Source of the DNA: Desulfolithobacter dissulfuricans
GTDB taxonomy: Bacteria > Desulfobacterota > Desulfobulbia > Desulfobulbales > Desulfobulbaceae
Assembly: GCF_025998535.1 (NCBI RefSeq)
Contig: NZ_AP024233.1
Coordinates: 2,876,001-2,940,000, forward strand
Reading direction: 5' to 3'
DNA length: 64,000 bases
Part shown: positions 1 to 9,996 of the stretch, piece after piece
Layout of the letters: each line of letters starts with the position of its first letter
Numbering within the stretch: position 1 is the stretch's first letter
Translations under genes and position numbers: made by a program
The notes under the pieces: model-generated
Databases searched by the model: none
What the model was told of the DNA's origin: nothing
Seen by the model: only the letters and a program-made list of their open reading frames with translations

Positions 1-85
1 CCCGTACGTTCAGCTTCCAGGGTTTTCCGGCAAGTTCCGAGAGCCTGGTCACAGCCTGAAGATTGGAGAAATCCGTACCCTGCAT
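1..85 (-). CDS. 5' end of an unidentified gene, cut by window edge
   Basis: An ATG at 85 on the minus strand opens a frame that runs off the window. It is preceded by a strong ribosome binding site (AAGGAGA), which overlaps the stop codon of rpe 11 nt upstream. Only 28 residues are visible, beginning MQGTDFSNLQAVTRLSEL. The tight spacing means it is probably co-transcribed with and downstream of rpe. The product cannot be identified from this fragment; a sugar-phosphate enzyme is possible from context only. Confidence 0.6.
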   Translation of the reverse strand, partial: MQGTDFSNLQAVTRLSELAGKPWKLNVR

Positions 86-96
86 AATCCTTCTCC

Positions 97-759
97 TTAG
101 AATCCGGCCAGCTCTTTGAGCCGAGCGATCACCGCCCGGTAATCACTGTGCCCGTAAATGGCCGAGCCGGCGACAAAAATATTGGCCCCGGCCTCGGCTA
201 TGCGGCCAATGGTCTGCGGGCTGACCCCGCCGTCGATTTCGATCCCGGCCTCCGGATTGACCGCATCCAGACGGCGGCGCAGTTCCCTGGTCTTTTCCAG
301 CGACGACTCAATAAACGACTGGCCTCCAAAGCCGGGATTGACGCTCATGAGCATGACCAGATCCACCTCTTCCAGCACATAATCCAGAGTGGAAAGCGAG
401 GTGGCCGGATTGAGCACCGCGCCGGCCTTTTTGCCGAGATCGCGGATACAGCGCAAGGTCCGATGCAGATGGGTACAGGCCTCTACATGGACGGTGATCC
501 AGTCGGCACCGGCATCGGCGAACTCCTTGAGATACCGGTCCGGATCACTGATCATCAGATGGACGTCCACCGGCAGATCCGTCACCGCCCGGACCGCCTT
601 GACCACCAGCGGACCTATGGTGATATTGGGAACGAAATGGCCGTCCATTACATCCACGTGGATAACCTCGGCACCGGCATCGGCCACACCACGGATCTCG
701 TCCCCGAGGCGGGAAAAATCAGCAGAGAGAATGGAAGGGGCAATCATCATCGATTTCAT
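97..759 (-). CDS. rpe: Ribulose-phosphate 3-epimerase
   Basis: This cytosolic TIM-barrel enzyme interconverts ribulose 5-phosphate and xylulose 5-phosphate in the pentose phosphate pathway. The family start MIAPSILSADFSRLG is present, followed by VHVDVMDGHFVPNITIG, HLMISDP, NPGFGGQSF and EIDGGV, which carry the metal-binding His/Asp residues and the phosphate-binding region. The frame is open upstream to 813, but the ATG at 759 is chosen because it has an AGGTAG ribosome binding site and gives the usual family length (about 221 residues). The next gene downstream begins 11 nt after the stop. Confidence 0.95.
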   Translation of the reverse strand: MKSMMIAPSILSADFSRLGDEIRGVADAGAEVIHVDVMDGHFVPNITIGPLVVKAVRAVTDLPVDVHLMISDPDRYLKEFADAGADWITVHVEACTHLHRTLRCIRDLGKKAGAVLNPATSLSTLDYVLEEVDLVMLMSVNPGFGGQSFIESSLEKTRELRRRLDAVNPEAGIEIDGGVSPQTIGRIAEAGANIFVAGSAIYGHSDYRAVIARLKELAGF

Positions 760-1012
760 AGCAACTACCTGAAAAGTAATGTTTGTCAATCGTTGGAACG
801 GATAAGCAGCCAACAGTTCATGGCCCTATATACCGGGACCGGGACCATTGTGCACGGAGATTCAATAGGAAAACAAAACGACACGGCCAGGGGAAGCGGC
901 CGGTCCAAACGACCCCGGGCCGGTGTGTCGCCGTATCCGGTGAAAATCAGAAAAAAGAAACCTGAAGAGAAGAGTCGCCGGGCCTGCCGACACCAAGCTC
1001 GACATCTACCTC

Positions 1013-2164
1013 TCAGCCGCCCTTGGTGATGCGCTCGTACTGCTGGCCGGGCAGCTGCCGGACCCGGCCCATGATCTCCAGCTGCAGAAGGATCCCGTGC
1101 AGTCGGGCCGGCTCCATCCCGACAGCACGGGCCAGGGAATCAATGTCCCGTGGATAGGTGTCGAGCCCGGCAAGCACCCGGCTCTCTTCCGGGTTCAAAC
1201 CGTCCGTGTCGACCTCTTCCGTCTCAGGCTGCAGCCCGCCGGCCCCTGATCCCTTCCCGTCCTCCATGGGATCAGTCGTTACGAATCGCAACTCTTCGAG
1301 GATATCGTCCACCGAACTGACCAGGGTCGCCCCCTGGCGCAGGAGCTCATGGGTACCGCGAGACCTGAAGGAATCCACCCGTCCCGGGACGGCAAAGACC
1401 TCCCGCCCCTGCTCCAGGGCCATTCTGGCGGTTATCAGGGCTCCGGATCGGGACCCGGCCTCCACCACCACGACCCCCAGGCTCAAGCCGGAGACGATCC
1501 GGTTCCGGGCCGGAAAACGAAACCGGGCCGGACCTATGCCCGGACCATACTCGGACACCAGCAGTCCCCGGCGGCCAACCTCGGCAAACAGCGTTTCATG
1601 CTGGCGGGGATAGATCACATCGATACCGCAACCCAGCACCCCGGTGGTCAGGCCGCTGCTGTCGAGCGCTCCACGGTGGGCGGCCCCATCAATGCCAAGC
1701 GCCATGCCCGAAAGTACGACAATCCCATGATTGGCCAGTTCCCGGCCAAGCTCACGGCCCACCCGCTCTCCATAACCGGTGGCAGCCCTGGAGCCGACCA
1801 CGGCCACCGCCGGCAGGCTCAGCAGTTCAAGCCGGCCCCGGCAAAACAGCAGCAGCGGGGGATCATGGATATGCAGCAGGCGGGTAGGAAATTCAGGATC
1901 CTGACAGGTCAGAACAGTGGTCCCGGACCGGGCCAGCCATGCAAGCTGGTCCTCGGCCTGGCCACGGATTTGCGAGAGAACCGCAGGGTCTCGCAGGCGG
2001 GCAATAGTTTTGGAGCCCAGACCGGGAATGGAGCGAAGAGAGGCAGGAGGGGCGTCGAAAATACGCCTGGGTGTCTGGAACCGGTCCAGCAGCCGACCGG
2101 CCAGTGCCGGCCCGAGACCGGGCACCAGGGCCAGGCTCAGCCAGTCGAGCAGATCAGGGAGCAT
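1013..2164 (-). CDS. dprA: DNA-processing protein DprA
   Basis: DprA (Smf) is a cytosolic Rossmann-fold protein that binds incoming single-stranded DNA and loads RecA during natural transformation; it is also found in bacteria not known to be competent. The 383-residue protein has an N-terminal helix-hairpin-helix-like stretch (about residues 10-60, GLGPALAGRLL and IPGLGSKTIARL). The conserved Rossmann core follows: VGSRAATGYG, SGMALGIDGAAHRGAL, FPARNRIVSGLS and SGALITARMALEQGREVFAVPG. A C-terminal winged-helix-like region (about 310-380) matches the DprA C-terminal domain. The 253 bp between it and rpe shows no other gene. Confidence 0.95.
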   Translation of the reverse strand: MLPDLLDWLSLALVPGLGPALAGRLLDRFQTPRRIFDAPPASLRSIPGLGSKTIARLRDPAVLSQIRGQAEDQLAWLARSGTTVLTCQDPEFPTRLLHIHDPPLLLFCRGRLELLSLPAVAVVGSRAATGYGERVGRELGRELANHGIVVLSGMALGIDGAAHRGALDSSGLTTGVLGCGIDVIYPRQHETLFAEVGRRGLLVSEYGPGIGPARFRFPARNRIVSGLSLGVVVVEAGSRSGALITARMALEQGREVFAVPGRVDSFRSRGTHELLRQGATLVSSVDDILEELRFVTTDPMEDGKGSGAGGLQPETEEVDTDGLNPEESRVLAGLDTYPRDIDSLARAVGMEPARLHGILLQLEIMGRVRQLPGQQYERITKGG

Positions 2165-2279
2165 GGTGCAGGATCTGCTTCACGGAGACAACCGGCCAGC
2201 ACTGTACCCGGGCGGGCGGCAACAACGCAGGGAGGCCACAGGATCTGGTGCGCTTCCCCGTCATCGCCAACACAGGAAT

Positions 2280-3802
<1,523 letters not shown>

Positions 3803-3806
<4 letters not shown>

Positions 3807-3925
3807 CGGATCTCCCCCTCTTCTTCTGCAAACAGCCAGGTGAGATCACCCGAATCTGCCTGGTCATCATGTTCCAGCCCGACATCCTCAAAAGCACTGC
3901 CTGGAAAATTTTCCTTCAAGGCCAT
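3803..3925 (-). CDS. 40-residue acidic ORF coupled to, or the real N-terminus of, RpoD
   Basis: The ORF starts at ATG 3925 behind a GGAGG site with a 5-nt spacer and ends in TGA at 3803-3805, overlapping the GTG of rpoD (GTGA). It begins [20 protein letters not shown] and is rich in Asp and Glu. Two readings are possible. It may be a translationally coupled leader peptide, or the true RpoD N-terminus separated by a single missing G in the homopolymer at 3814-3818. The second reading is favoured because four other genes in the window show the same lesion. No homologous family is recognised. Confidence 0.5.
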
Positions 3926-4131
3926 CAGCACCTCCGGACCGTACCCAGAAAAATATCTCGGTTACTTCTGGATTGTCCCTGTTTACCCGCCCGACTCAGC
4001 CTCAAGCGGGCCTACACAACAAACCGGCTGTATCTCACTGTATTTGCTTGATTCAAACTACAACCTGCTGAAACAACTCAACTTATACAGCAATACCGCT
4101 CAAGTACATTTTTGTAATGTACCATATTGCA
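3926..4131. other. Non-coding dnaG-rpoD spacer with an inverted repeat
   Basis: This A+T-rich spacer follows the dnaG stop. It holds a perfect inverted repeat at 4104-4122 (GTACATT, 5-nt loop, AATGTAC) just downstream of dnaG. On the minus strand there is a weak promoter-like pair, TTGAAT with GATACA about 16 nt later, ahead of the rpoD leader ORF. No U-tract follows the hairpin, so it is not a standard terminator; it could be an operator. Confidence 0.35.
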
Positions 4132-5940
4132 TTATTCTTTCAACAATTTATAACTAAAAGTTAAATTTTTTTTACTCATCTCCTGTTTCTTTTCCAGGAG
4201 TATCATGAGCCGTTCCCGGTCACCGGAACGCTGGGCCTCATTGATCTCGGCCAGCAGTTTGGCCGCATTCTGCCTGTAGCGGAATGATTCCAGCCAGGCC
4301 AGCAGTTCATCGCAAAACCTCCTGGCCTCCTGCTCCCGCTCCTCATCGCTGGTCCCTACACCCCGAATCAGGACCTCGGCCACGTACCTCCGCTGCCGCT
4401 CATCGGTCACGGCAGAGAGAATCCTTTCCGGGGTGACCTCGCCCTGACCGGTGAGGGAGACAATGGTGTCAATAAAATGGCGGATTCCCGGATCCTGCAC
4501 CACTTCATGCAAACCATTTGCCAGCAATTCTTCAATGAATTCGGGATAGAGAATCAGGAAATCGATCAACTGCCGTTCCTGGCGGGACAACCGACGCCGG
4601 GGACGATCCTCCAGCACCGGCTCCTCCGGAGCGGCCTTGCCCGGCTGGATACCGGAGAGCAGCTGGCCCGGAGAGATCCCCAGCTTTTCACTGAAATGGG
4701 CCACCATCAGGGAACGCTGGCCCTCATCCGAGCTGCCGGCGATCACCTGCCTGAGTTCACCGATAATCCTGTTTTTGCCCTCCAGGGTCAGGCCATGCTC
4801 CCTGACCAGAGCCTCGAAGACGAATTCATCCAGGGGTTTGGCTGCCTTGACAAGTTCCAGAACCGCGTCGGCACCTTTCCTTCGTACCAGGGTGTCGGGA
4901 TCATCGCCCTCTGGCAGCAGGGCCACCCGGGCATCCACCTGCTCGGCCAGAAAAAACGGAATGGAACGCATGGCGGCCTTGAGCCCGGCCCGATCCCCGT
5001 CAAAGAGCAGCACCGCCTCGTCGCAGTATCCCCGCAGGGTCCGGACATGGGCCCGGGTCAGGGCGGTGCCCAACGGAGCCACCACGTTGTCGATACTGTG
5101 CACCGCCAGGAGCAGGAGATCGAAATTACCTTCCACCACAATGGCCTGGCGCTGCCGACGGATGGCTTCCCGATGCTGATAGAGCCCAAAGAGAATCCTG
5201 CTCTTGTCAAAAATCTGACTCTCCGGCGAATTCATATATTTGGGCTTGCCATCTCCGAGGATCCGGCCGCCAAAGGCCACCACCCGGCCGGTCATGTCAT
5301 AGATGGGAAAGAGCACCCGGTCCCGGAACCGGTCATACCAGGTCCCACGGTCGCTGCGCACCGCCAGGCCGGCCTGTTCGATGGCGACCACGGGCAGGTC
5401 CTTGCGCCGCAGGGTATCGGTGATGAAGTTCCAGCCCGCCACCTCGGGATCCGGCGCATAGCCCAGCCGGTAGGTCCTGATGATCGTTTCAGGCACATCC
5501 CGCTGCCGGAGATACTCCCGGGCTCCCCTGGCCGCCTCGGCATTGAGCAGGTAGCGGTGATAGAGTTCGGCCGCCTCTTCGTTCACCCGGTAGAGACGTT
5601 CGCGCTGGCGGATGCGCTTGCGGTCCGCCTCACTGAGTTTTGGTTCGGGAAGGTCGATCTGGTAACGCCGGGCCAGCTCCTTGAGGGCTTCGGGAAAGGA
5701 GAGGTGATGATACTTCATCACAAAGGAAAAGACGTCTCCCGATTCGCCGCAACCGAAACAGTGAAAAAACTGCCCCTGGGGATTAACGGAAAACGAGGGC
5801 GTCTTCTCGGCATGGAATGGACAGAGACCGGTGTAGCGGCTGCCGGCCTTTTTCAGCTCCACGCACTCACCGATCACCTGGACGATATCGGCCGCGTCCC
5901 GGACCCGGTTCTTGACTTCCTCACGCAGATCAGCCATCAC
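4132..5940 (-). CDS. dnaG: DNA primase DnaG
   Basis: DnaG synthesises RNA primers for replication and docks on the DnaB helicase. The 602-residue protein has the CHC2 zinc-binding domain (about residues 40-65: CPFH, then CFGC), the primase core and the Toprim catalytic motifs (AIVVEGNFDLLLL near 265; VLLFDGDRAG near 310). A C-terminal helical region from about 440 is consistent with the helicase-binding domain. The start is MMADLREE; the second Met is equally possible. It precedes rpoD on the same strand. A divergent gene begins about 95 bp upstream, so this short space probably holds both promoters. Confidence 0.95.
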   Translation of the reverse strand: MMADLREEVKNRVRDAADIVQVIGECVELKKAGSRYTGLCPFHAEKTPSFSVNPQGQFFHCFGCGESGDVFSFVMKYHHLSFPEALKELARRYQIDLPEPKLSEADRKRIRQRERLYRVNEEAAELYHRYLLNAEAARGAREYLRQRDVPETIIRTYRLGYAPDPEVAGWNFITDTLRRKDLPVVAIEQAGLAVRSDRGTWYDRFRDRVLFPIYDMTGRVVAFGGRILGDGKPKYMNSPESQIFDKSRILFGLYQHREAIRRQRQAIVVEGNFDLLLLAVHSIDNVVAPLGTALTRAHVRTLRGYCDEAVLLFDGDRAGLKAAMRSIPFFLAEQVDARVALLPEGDDPDTLVRRKGADAVLELVKAAKPLDEFVFEALVREHGLTLEGKNRIIGELRQVIAGSSDEGQRSLMVAHFSEKLGISPGQLLSGIQPGKAAPEEPVLEDRPRRRLSRQERQLIDFLILYPEFIEELLANGLHEVVQDPGIRHFIDTIVSLTGQGEVTPERILSAVTDERQRRYVAEVLIRGVGTSDEEREQEARRFCDELLAWLESFRYRQNAAKLLAEINEAQRSGDRERLMILLEKKQEMSKKNLTFSYKLLKE

Positions 5941-6035
5941 TGCCCCCGGGTGGAATATCCGTATGGAAATTTCTCACACATGCATTACTGTATGGTACAG
6001 TGCTAAGGATGGATTCCAGCTCTGGAGGTGAGGCC

Positions 6036-6776
6036 ATGGAAGATATTGACAAGATTCTCTCGCTGGAGATCAAAAAGGAAATAGCTGATCGCTACTTTGG
6101 CTTCCGCAAACTCATCGAGGACAATATACGGGATTATGACCAGCAGGTCCTCCGCTCGTTCTCGCTGCTGGAAAAGAAAATAGGTCTCGACCTGATCCGG
6201 CTCTACATCTTACTGAAAGATGAAGGTCTTATCCATGATTTTTTCAGGGAAGCCGGCCTGGAACATCTCCTGTTCTACGATCCCTATATAGTTTCCTCGC
6301 CGACCATCCGCCAGCAGGTCTTCGCCGGCCTCGACACCCATGGGCTGACCGCCCACAGTCGCTTCAAACACATGATCTTTGACCTCTACGAAGAGCTTGA
6401 GAGTCATATCAACCAGTACCGGGAACGCATGCAGAAGCTGGCCGAAGAGCATGACGTCATTGCCGAGGAGATCAAGCTCTTCTACAAGAAAAACGACCTC
6501 GGAACGATTATGGATTTCATGCGCAATATCGACGGGCTCGGCTCTTACAAGGCCGGCTCCATGGAAGGCGGCCTGACGCCCCGGACCGGCCAGAACCTGG
6601 AGAAAAAAATGCGGGTCACGCCACCGTCGCCGGTGGAAGAACTGCTGCCCATCATCCCGCCGATCAAGCCGCTGTCCGAGGTCAAGGGCCGCCTGAAACC
6701 GATCATCGAAAAGGCCTGGAAGCTGCAAAAAGGGCTGGATCTTCGCACCCTGACCAGAAAACAGCAGGACGCATAG
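6036..6776 (+). CDS. Conserved-looking protein of unknown function
   Basis: This 246-residue soluble protein is not recognised. ATG 6036 is preferred over the upstream start at 6000 because GGAGGT lies 6 nt before it. The protein is mostly charged and helical (for example KKEIADRYFGFRKLIEDN and YEELESHINQYRERMQKLAEE), has no signal peptide or membrane segment, and changes to a Pro-rich stretch near residue 210 (PPSPVEELLPIIPPIKPL) before a basic tail. Codon usage and G+C match its neighbours, so it is probably a native gene. It is divergent from dnaG. Confidence 0.75.
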   Translation: MEDIDKILSLEIKKEIADRYFGFRKLIEDNIRDYDQQVLRSFSLLEKKIGLDLIRLYILLKDEGLIHDFFREAGLEHLLFYDPYIVSSPTIRQQVFAGLDTHGLTAHSRFKHMIFDLYEELESHINQYRERMQKLAEEHDVIAEEIKLFYKKNDLGTIMDFMRNIDGLGSYKAGSMEGGLTPRTGQNLEKKMRVTPPSPVEELLPIIPPIKPLSEVKGRLKPIIEKAWKLQKGLDLRTLTRKQQDA

Positions 6777-7104
6777 GCCACCGGCAGCCCAGCCGGCCAC
6801 CAGTCCGGACCGCACCCATCCGCCTGAGGACAAAAAAATACCCGCCCCCTGGTTCCCGGGCAGAGCCAAACGCCCGAAACGCCGGCCCCGGCAACTTTTC
6901 CGGGCCCAAATAAAGCCTGGACTTTTTCCCCCACCTCTTTTATTGATGAGCGCCCAAGATCGCCTGGTTACCAGGTATCTGCCACCACGGCCGGCCAACT
7001 CACCGACCCTGCCCACCGCCAGCTGGTCATAGCACACAGTACTACAATTTTACTTTTTATATATTTTTTTATTTTTTAACCAAGTTTATGGAGGTACACC
7101 ACCC
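6777..7104. other. Intergenic region with A+T-rich leader for the next gene
   Basis: No gene is seen here. The first 250 bp are G+C-rich without a clear terminator. From about 7040 to 7085 the sequence becomes strongly A+T-rich, with long T runs and TATATA, and is the likely promoter and leader of the exported heptad-repeat protein. A GGAGGT ribosome binding site lies 9 nt before its ATG. Confidence 0.4.
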
Positions 7105-7752
7105 ATGCAATCACTCAACCTCAAAAGACATCACGTCATCACCCTTGTTGCCGCCCTCTTTCTGCTGCTATCCACCCAGCCGGCCCGAGCGGCCCTGGAC
7201 AGTGCCGCATTCACCACCGAGCTGGACTCCCTGATCCTGGAGGGCAACGACCTGCTGGTTCAGGTCAACAACACCGTGCTCAACTCGCTGACCATGGACA
7301 GCCAGCTGGCGGAGCTTGAAACCGCGGTGACCAATTACCAGGCCAACATAGTCGCCACCTACGACTCTGTCGTCGCAGCGGCAGGCACCACCCTGAGCCT
7401 GACCTCGGACATGCTGGTGGCCCTGCAGACACTGAGCACGGTGAGCCTGTCACTGGCAAATGCGTTTGCAGATCTCACCGTGCAGATCGGTGAGCTGGCC
7501 GCCTCCACATCCCTGGCGGTCCTGGACAGCTCACTTGCCGCCATGCTTAGGCTGTCCGACGACATCGGCCTGATGGCGGACCGGATCCTGGAGATGGCTG
7601 ACAAGATTCTGATCATGGCCGATAATATCGGTCTGATGGCCGACCGGATCATCGCCACCCAGATTATCCAGAGCGACAACCTGAAACTGATCCTGGATGC
7701 GACCCTGACCACCCAGAACAACACCATCAAGCTGATCAGCCTGTTTCTCTAG
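7105..7752 (+). CDS. Exported protein with C-terminal IxxMADx heptad repeats
   Basis: The 215-residue protein starts with a clear Sec signal peptide (cleavage likely after QPARA, about residue 29). The mature part is small, rich in Leu, Ala, Ser, Thr and Asp, and has no cysteine or transmembrane helix. Between about residues 154 and 181 four consecutive heptads follow IxxMADx (IGLMADR, ILEMADK, ILIMADN, IGLMADR), encoded by 21-bp units at 7564-7647. Such a pattern favours an amphipathic coiled coil or a surface-binding helix. The gene stands alone with its own A+T-rich leader. Function is unknown; a structural periplasmic or extracellular protein is an inference. Confidence 0.8.
   Translation: MQSLNLKRHHVITLVAALFLLLSTQPARAALDSAAFTTELDSLILEGNDLLVQVNNTVLNSLTMDSQLAELETAVTNYQANIVATYDSVVAAAGTTLSLTSDMLVALQTLSTVSLSLANAFADLTVQIGELAASTSLAVLDSSLAAMLRLSDDIGLMADRILEMADKILIMADNIGLMADRIIATQIIQSDNLKLILDATLTTQNNTIKLISLFL
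7564..7647 (+). repeat. Four tandem 21-bp repeats encoding IxxMADx
   Basis: Four 21-bp units encode the heptads of the exported protein. The DNA copies differ at several third positions while the MAD core is kept, which suggests selection on the protein rather than a recent duplication. Confidence 0.75.
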
Positions 7753-7878
7753 GCCCTCATAAACCACGGTCAGGGAAAGATACGGACCTACGGGTTTTTC
7801 CCCGCCATTTCCGACAAAAACAGATCCGGATCCGGCCAGCCCCACCGGCTGGTGTGCAAACAGATCAGTTTATGGTAG

Positions 7879-7900
7879 ATATGGTCTCCTCAGACCATAT
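7879..7900. terminator. 9-bp perfect hairpin (possible terminator or operator)
   Basis: ATATGGTCT and AGACCATAT form a perfect 9-bp stem around a CCTC loop, about 130 bp after the heptad-repeat gene. No T run follows, so intrinsic termination is uncertain. Confidence 0.4.
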
Positions 7901-7905
7901 TCAAC

Positions 7906-8013
7906 CTAAATTGAGCGTTTCACCCATCTGCAAATGGTAAAAAGATAACTGATTATAATTGTTTTTCTTTTTAAAGTGTTGCAGATGGGTAAAATGAAAA
8001 TCGCTCAATTTAG
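7906..8013. repeat. Long bipartite inverted repeat upstream of the antiporter
   Basis: Two perfect 12-bp arms on each side face each other. CTAAATTGAGCG (7906-7917) pairs with CGCTCAATTTAG (8002-8013), and ACCCATCTGCAA (7922-7933) pairs with TTGCAGATGGGT (7979-7990). They enclose an A+T-rich 45-nt centre. The structure sits just before the likely start codon of the antiporter at 8042. It could be a mini-element with terminal inverted repeats or an mRNA leader structure. Confidence 0.65.
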
Positions 8014-8041
8014 CTTCAACTCAGAACACACACCAGGCATC

Positions 8042-9013
8042 ATGTCTATGGACTACTCTCCGAACTTTTCCTCGATATGGCTCGCTTTTGGTGCGGTTGT
8101 AGTCGGCCTTGTCATGCTGGTCAGCGGCGGCGAATCCCTGGTCTCCGGGGCGGTCAGGCTGGCCCGGCGCTGGGGCGTCTCTCCCCTGGTCATCGGTCTG
8201 ACCGTAGTGGCCTTCGGCACCTCGGTCCCGGAACTCTTTGTCAGCCTCACCGCCGCCCTCCAGGGCCACCCCGATATCATGATCGGCAACGTGGTTGGCT
8301 CCAATATCGCCAACATAGGACTCATACTGGGCTTCTGTGCTCTCATCGTTCCACTCCACCTGACCCTGCGCGAAGTCTGGAACGAACTGCTCCTGGTCCT
8401 GGGAGGCTCCATTCTGCTGATGCTCTGCAGCGCCTATGGCTTCTTTCCCCGCTCCGTCGGCCTGATCTTCATCGTCACCCTGCTTGGTTACACCACCCTG
8501 ACCTATTACCGCAAGTCCGGTCGGATCCCGGAAGAACTCCTGTCCGAAAGCGACAGCAGGGCCGCAGCGCAACCCGTGCTGGTGCCCATCCTCCTGGTGA
8601 TCGGCGGCCTGATCCTGCTGGGTTCGGGCTCGTCGCTGTTCATCAACGGCGCCGTGGACGTTGCCCGTTATTTCCGCGTCAGCGAGTTGATCATCGGCCT
8701 GACCCTGGCGGCCATCGGCACCTCCCTGCCTGAACTGGCATCCAGCCTTTCCGCCTTGCGGCGCAAGGAATCGGGCATGCTGATCGGCAATGTGATCGGC
8801 TCCAACATGTTCAACCTTTTCATGGTTCTCGGCCTGACCGCGGTGATCAAGCCCTTTGCCCTGTCCAGGGATCTCCTCCACCGGGACCTGCCGATCATGC
8901 TGTCCTTCACCCTGATCCTGATCCCCATTCTGCAGCGCAACGGCGGCACCAACCGGTGGCACGGCCTGCTCTTTCTCCTGGGCTACGCCGGCTACTGCCT
9001 GGCTCTCCTGTAA
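8042..9013 (+). CDS. Na+/Ca2+ exchanger-type antiporter (CaCA family, YrbG-like)
   Basis: This is an inner-membrane cation antiporter predicted to exchange Ca2+ for Na+ or H+. The two inverted alpha-repeats are clear: GTSVPELFVSLTA with GNVVGSNIANIG in the first half, and GTSLPELASSLSA with GNVIGSNMFNLF in the second. The acidic residues of the PEL motifs are the expected cation ligands. About ten hydrophobic segments are visible in 323 residues, normal for the family. ATG 8042 (MSMDYSPNF) is preferred; the frame is open upstream to a GTG at 7976, but that region is the inverted repeat. Ion specificity cannot be read from sequence. Confidence 0.88.
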   Translation: MSMDYSPNFSSIWLAFGAVVVGLVMLVSGGESLVSGAVRLARRWGVSPLVIGLTVVAFGTSVPELFVSLTAALQGHPDIMIGNVVGSNIANIGLILGFCALIVPLHLTLREVWNELLLVLGGSILLMLCSAYGFFPRSVGLIFIVTLLGYTTLTYYRKSGRIPEELLSESDSRAAAQPVLVPILLVIGGLILLGSGSSLFINGAVDVARYFRVSELIIGLTLAAIGTSLPELASSLSALRRKESGMLIGNVIGSNMFNLFMVLGLTAVIKPFALSRDLLHRDLPIMLSFTLILIPILQRNGGTNRWHGLLFLLGYAGYCLALL

Positions 9014-9102
9014 GAAGCAGGGAGCCAGCTTGACTTTGCCCCCAGCGGTCTTATGTTTTGCCTGAACAGACATAACCAGGCAAACTCAAGGAGAAGACGA
9101 CC

Positions 9103-9939
9103 ATGATCAATACCGTCAAGACATTCATCCTCATGGCGGCCCTCACCGCCCTGTTCATGGTGGCCGGTCGGGCCATGGGTGGCCAGCAGGGCATGATGAT
9201 CGCCCTGTTCATGGCTGTGGGACTGAACTTTTTTGCTTACTGGAACTCGGACAAGATGGCCCTGGCCATGAACCATGCCCGGGAGATCAGCGAGGTGGAG
9301 GCCCCGGAACTGCACCTGATTGTTGCCAACCTGGCCAGGCGGGCCGGAATCCCCAAGCCCAGGGTCTACATCATCGAAAGCCCGACACCCAACGCCTTTG
9401 CCACCGGCCGCAACCCGCAGCACGCCGCGGTGGCGGTCACCAGAGGCATCCTCCAGATTCTCAACCGGGAGGAACTGGAAGGAGTCCTGGCCCATGAACT
9501 CGGACACATCAAAAACCGGGATATCCTGATCAGCTCCATTGCCGCGGTCATGGCCGGTGCCATTTCCTATCTGGCAACCATGGCGCAATGGGCCATGATA
9601 TTTGGCGGAACAAGAGATGACGACGAGGGTGGCAGTCCGCTGGCAACCATCGTCATGATGATTGTGGCCCCGCTGGCGGCAACTCTGATTCAGATGGCCA
9701 TCTCCCGGAGCCGGGAATACCTGGCCGACCGGGCCGGGGCGGAAATCTGCGGCCACCCCAAAGCACTGGCATCGGCGCTCAACAAACTGGCCAATTACAA
9801 CAAACAGATCCCCATGGATGTCAATCCGGCCACCGCCCAGATGTATATCGTCAACCCTCTCGCCGGCGGCTCGCTGGCCAACCTTTTTTCAACCCATCCT
9901 CCCATCGAGGAACGGATCCGGCGACTGCTGTCCATGTAG
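9103..9939 (+). CDS. htpX: Membrane zinc metalloprotease HtpX
   Basis: HtpX is an inner-membrane M48 protease that degrades misfolded membrane proteins together with FtsH. The 278-residue protein has two N-terminal hydrophobic segments, the zinc-binding motif [10 protein letters not shown] (His-Glu-x-x-His, about residue 130), two more hydrophobic segments, and a downstream [11 protein letters not shown] that supplies the third zinc ligand. The C-terminus [13 protein letters not shown] is typical. A strong bidirectional terminator follows at once and separates it from the convergent TIM-like fragment. Confidence 0.95.
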   Translation: MINTVKTFILMAALTALFMVAGRAMGGQQGMMIALFMAVGLNFFAYWNSDKMALAMNHAREISEVEAPELHLIVANLARRAGIPKPRVYIIESPTPNAFATGRNPQHAAVAVTRGILQILNREELEGVLAHELGHIKNRDILISSIAAVMAGAISYLATMAQWAMIFGGTRDDDEGGSPLATIVMMIVAPLAATLIQMAISRSREYLADRAGAEICGHPKALASALNKLANYNKQIPMDVNPATAQMYIVNPLAGGSLANLFSTHPPIEERIRRLLSM

Positions 9940-9948
9940 AGCGCAACA

Positions 9949-9996
9949 AAAAAGCCCGCAGAAACCTCTTAGCCTGGGTTTCTGCGGGCTTTTCTT
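9949..9996. terminator. Strong bidirectional intrinsic terminator, copy A
   Basis: AAAGCCCGCAGAAACC (9951-9966) and GGTTTCTGCGGGCTTT (9977-9992) form a perfect 16-bp stem flanked by A and T runs, so it works for htpX and for the convergent TIM-like gene. A near-identical copy sits at 14635-14690. Confidence 0.92.

Noticed and set aside
4104-4122. Inverted repeat after dnaG as an intrinsic terminator
   Set aside because: The stem is only 7 bp, A+T-rich and without a U tract, so termination is not supported. Kept only as a possible operator.
7753-8041. CRISPR-like or tandem repeat array
   Set aside because: The repeated sequences are inverted, not direct, and there are only two of each. No spacer pattern exists in the window.
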